Part shown: piece by piece, positions 11,736 through 11,738 of the stretch | Layout of the letters: each line of letters begins with the position of its first letter | Numbering within the stretch: position 1 is the first letter of the stretch | Origin: Parvibaculum sp040882025 | GTDB lineage: Bacteria; Pseudomonadota; Alphaproteobacteria; Parvibaculales; Parvibaculaceae | DNA: 11,738 bases | Direction: 5' to 3' | Assembly: GCF_040882025.1 (NCBI RefSeq) | Contig: NZ_JBBECC010000184.1 | Coordinates: 1 to 11,738 of the forward strand | The notes under the pieces: model-generated | What the model was told of the DNA's origin: nothing | Seen by the model: only the letters and a program-made list of their open reading frames with translations | Database searches by the model: none | Position numbers and translations under genes: made by a program

Positions 11736-11738
11736 CGG

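Overview
The window is GC-rich chromosomal DNA, most likely from an alphaproteobacterium. The reasons are the strong codon bias (long open antisense frames), short palindromes with CTTGA/CTTGT loops of a kind common in alphaproteobacterial intergenic DNA, and gene families typical of that class. No single gene identifies the genus.

Layout. Bases 1-422 are gene-free and hold at least three short palindromic repeats. A small MmcQ/YjbR-fold gene follows (423-782). From 848 to 8180, all on the plus strand, lies an extended type I restriction-modification cassette: hsdM with an N-terminal XRE-type helix-turn-helix, hsdS, a DUF3800 gene, a 175-base gap, hsdR, and a very short YgjP-like zinc metallopeptidase gene overlapping the end of hsdR. 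The first three genes overlap or abut. The cassette sits between the converging mmcQ-like gene and a minus-strand ybaN-like (DUF454) membrane protein gene, as expected for an insertion between two housekeeping-type genes.

The cassette begins with a clear promoter (TTGCCA, 17 bases, TATATA) placed so close to the ATG of hsdM that the mRNA is probably leaderless. An imperfect palindrome lies over the -10 box, so the HTH part of HsdM may control its own operon. The gap before hsdR appears to encode a small RNA on the opposite strand: promoter-like boxes, two hairpins, and a GC hairpin with CCTCCT in its loop followed by a T-rich tract.

Right of the cassette are the DUF454 gene, a 16-bp perfect stem, a SAM-dependent methyltransferase gene (minus strand) and, divergent from it, a winged-helix/TolB-like/TPR regulator. 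Three tandem 11-bp repeats lie between the divergent pair and could be the regulator's operator. The right end carries two 34-base direct repeats with inner palindromes, a triple Pho-box-like array on the minus strand (7-4-7-4-7 spacing), and a complete tRNA-Arg(CCG) gene on the minus strand.

The points most worth follow-up are the HTH-HsdM fusion with its promoter and operator, the two accessory genes (DUF3800 and mini-metallopeptidase) inside the type I cassette, the antisense small RNA candidate, and the Pho-box array that has no recognisable gene downstream.
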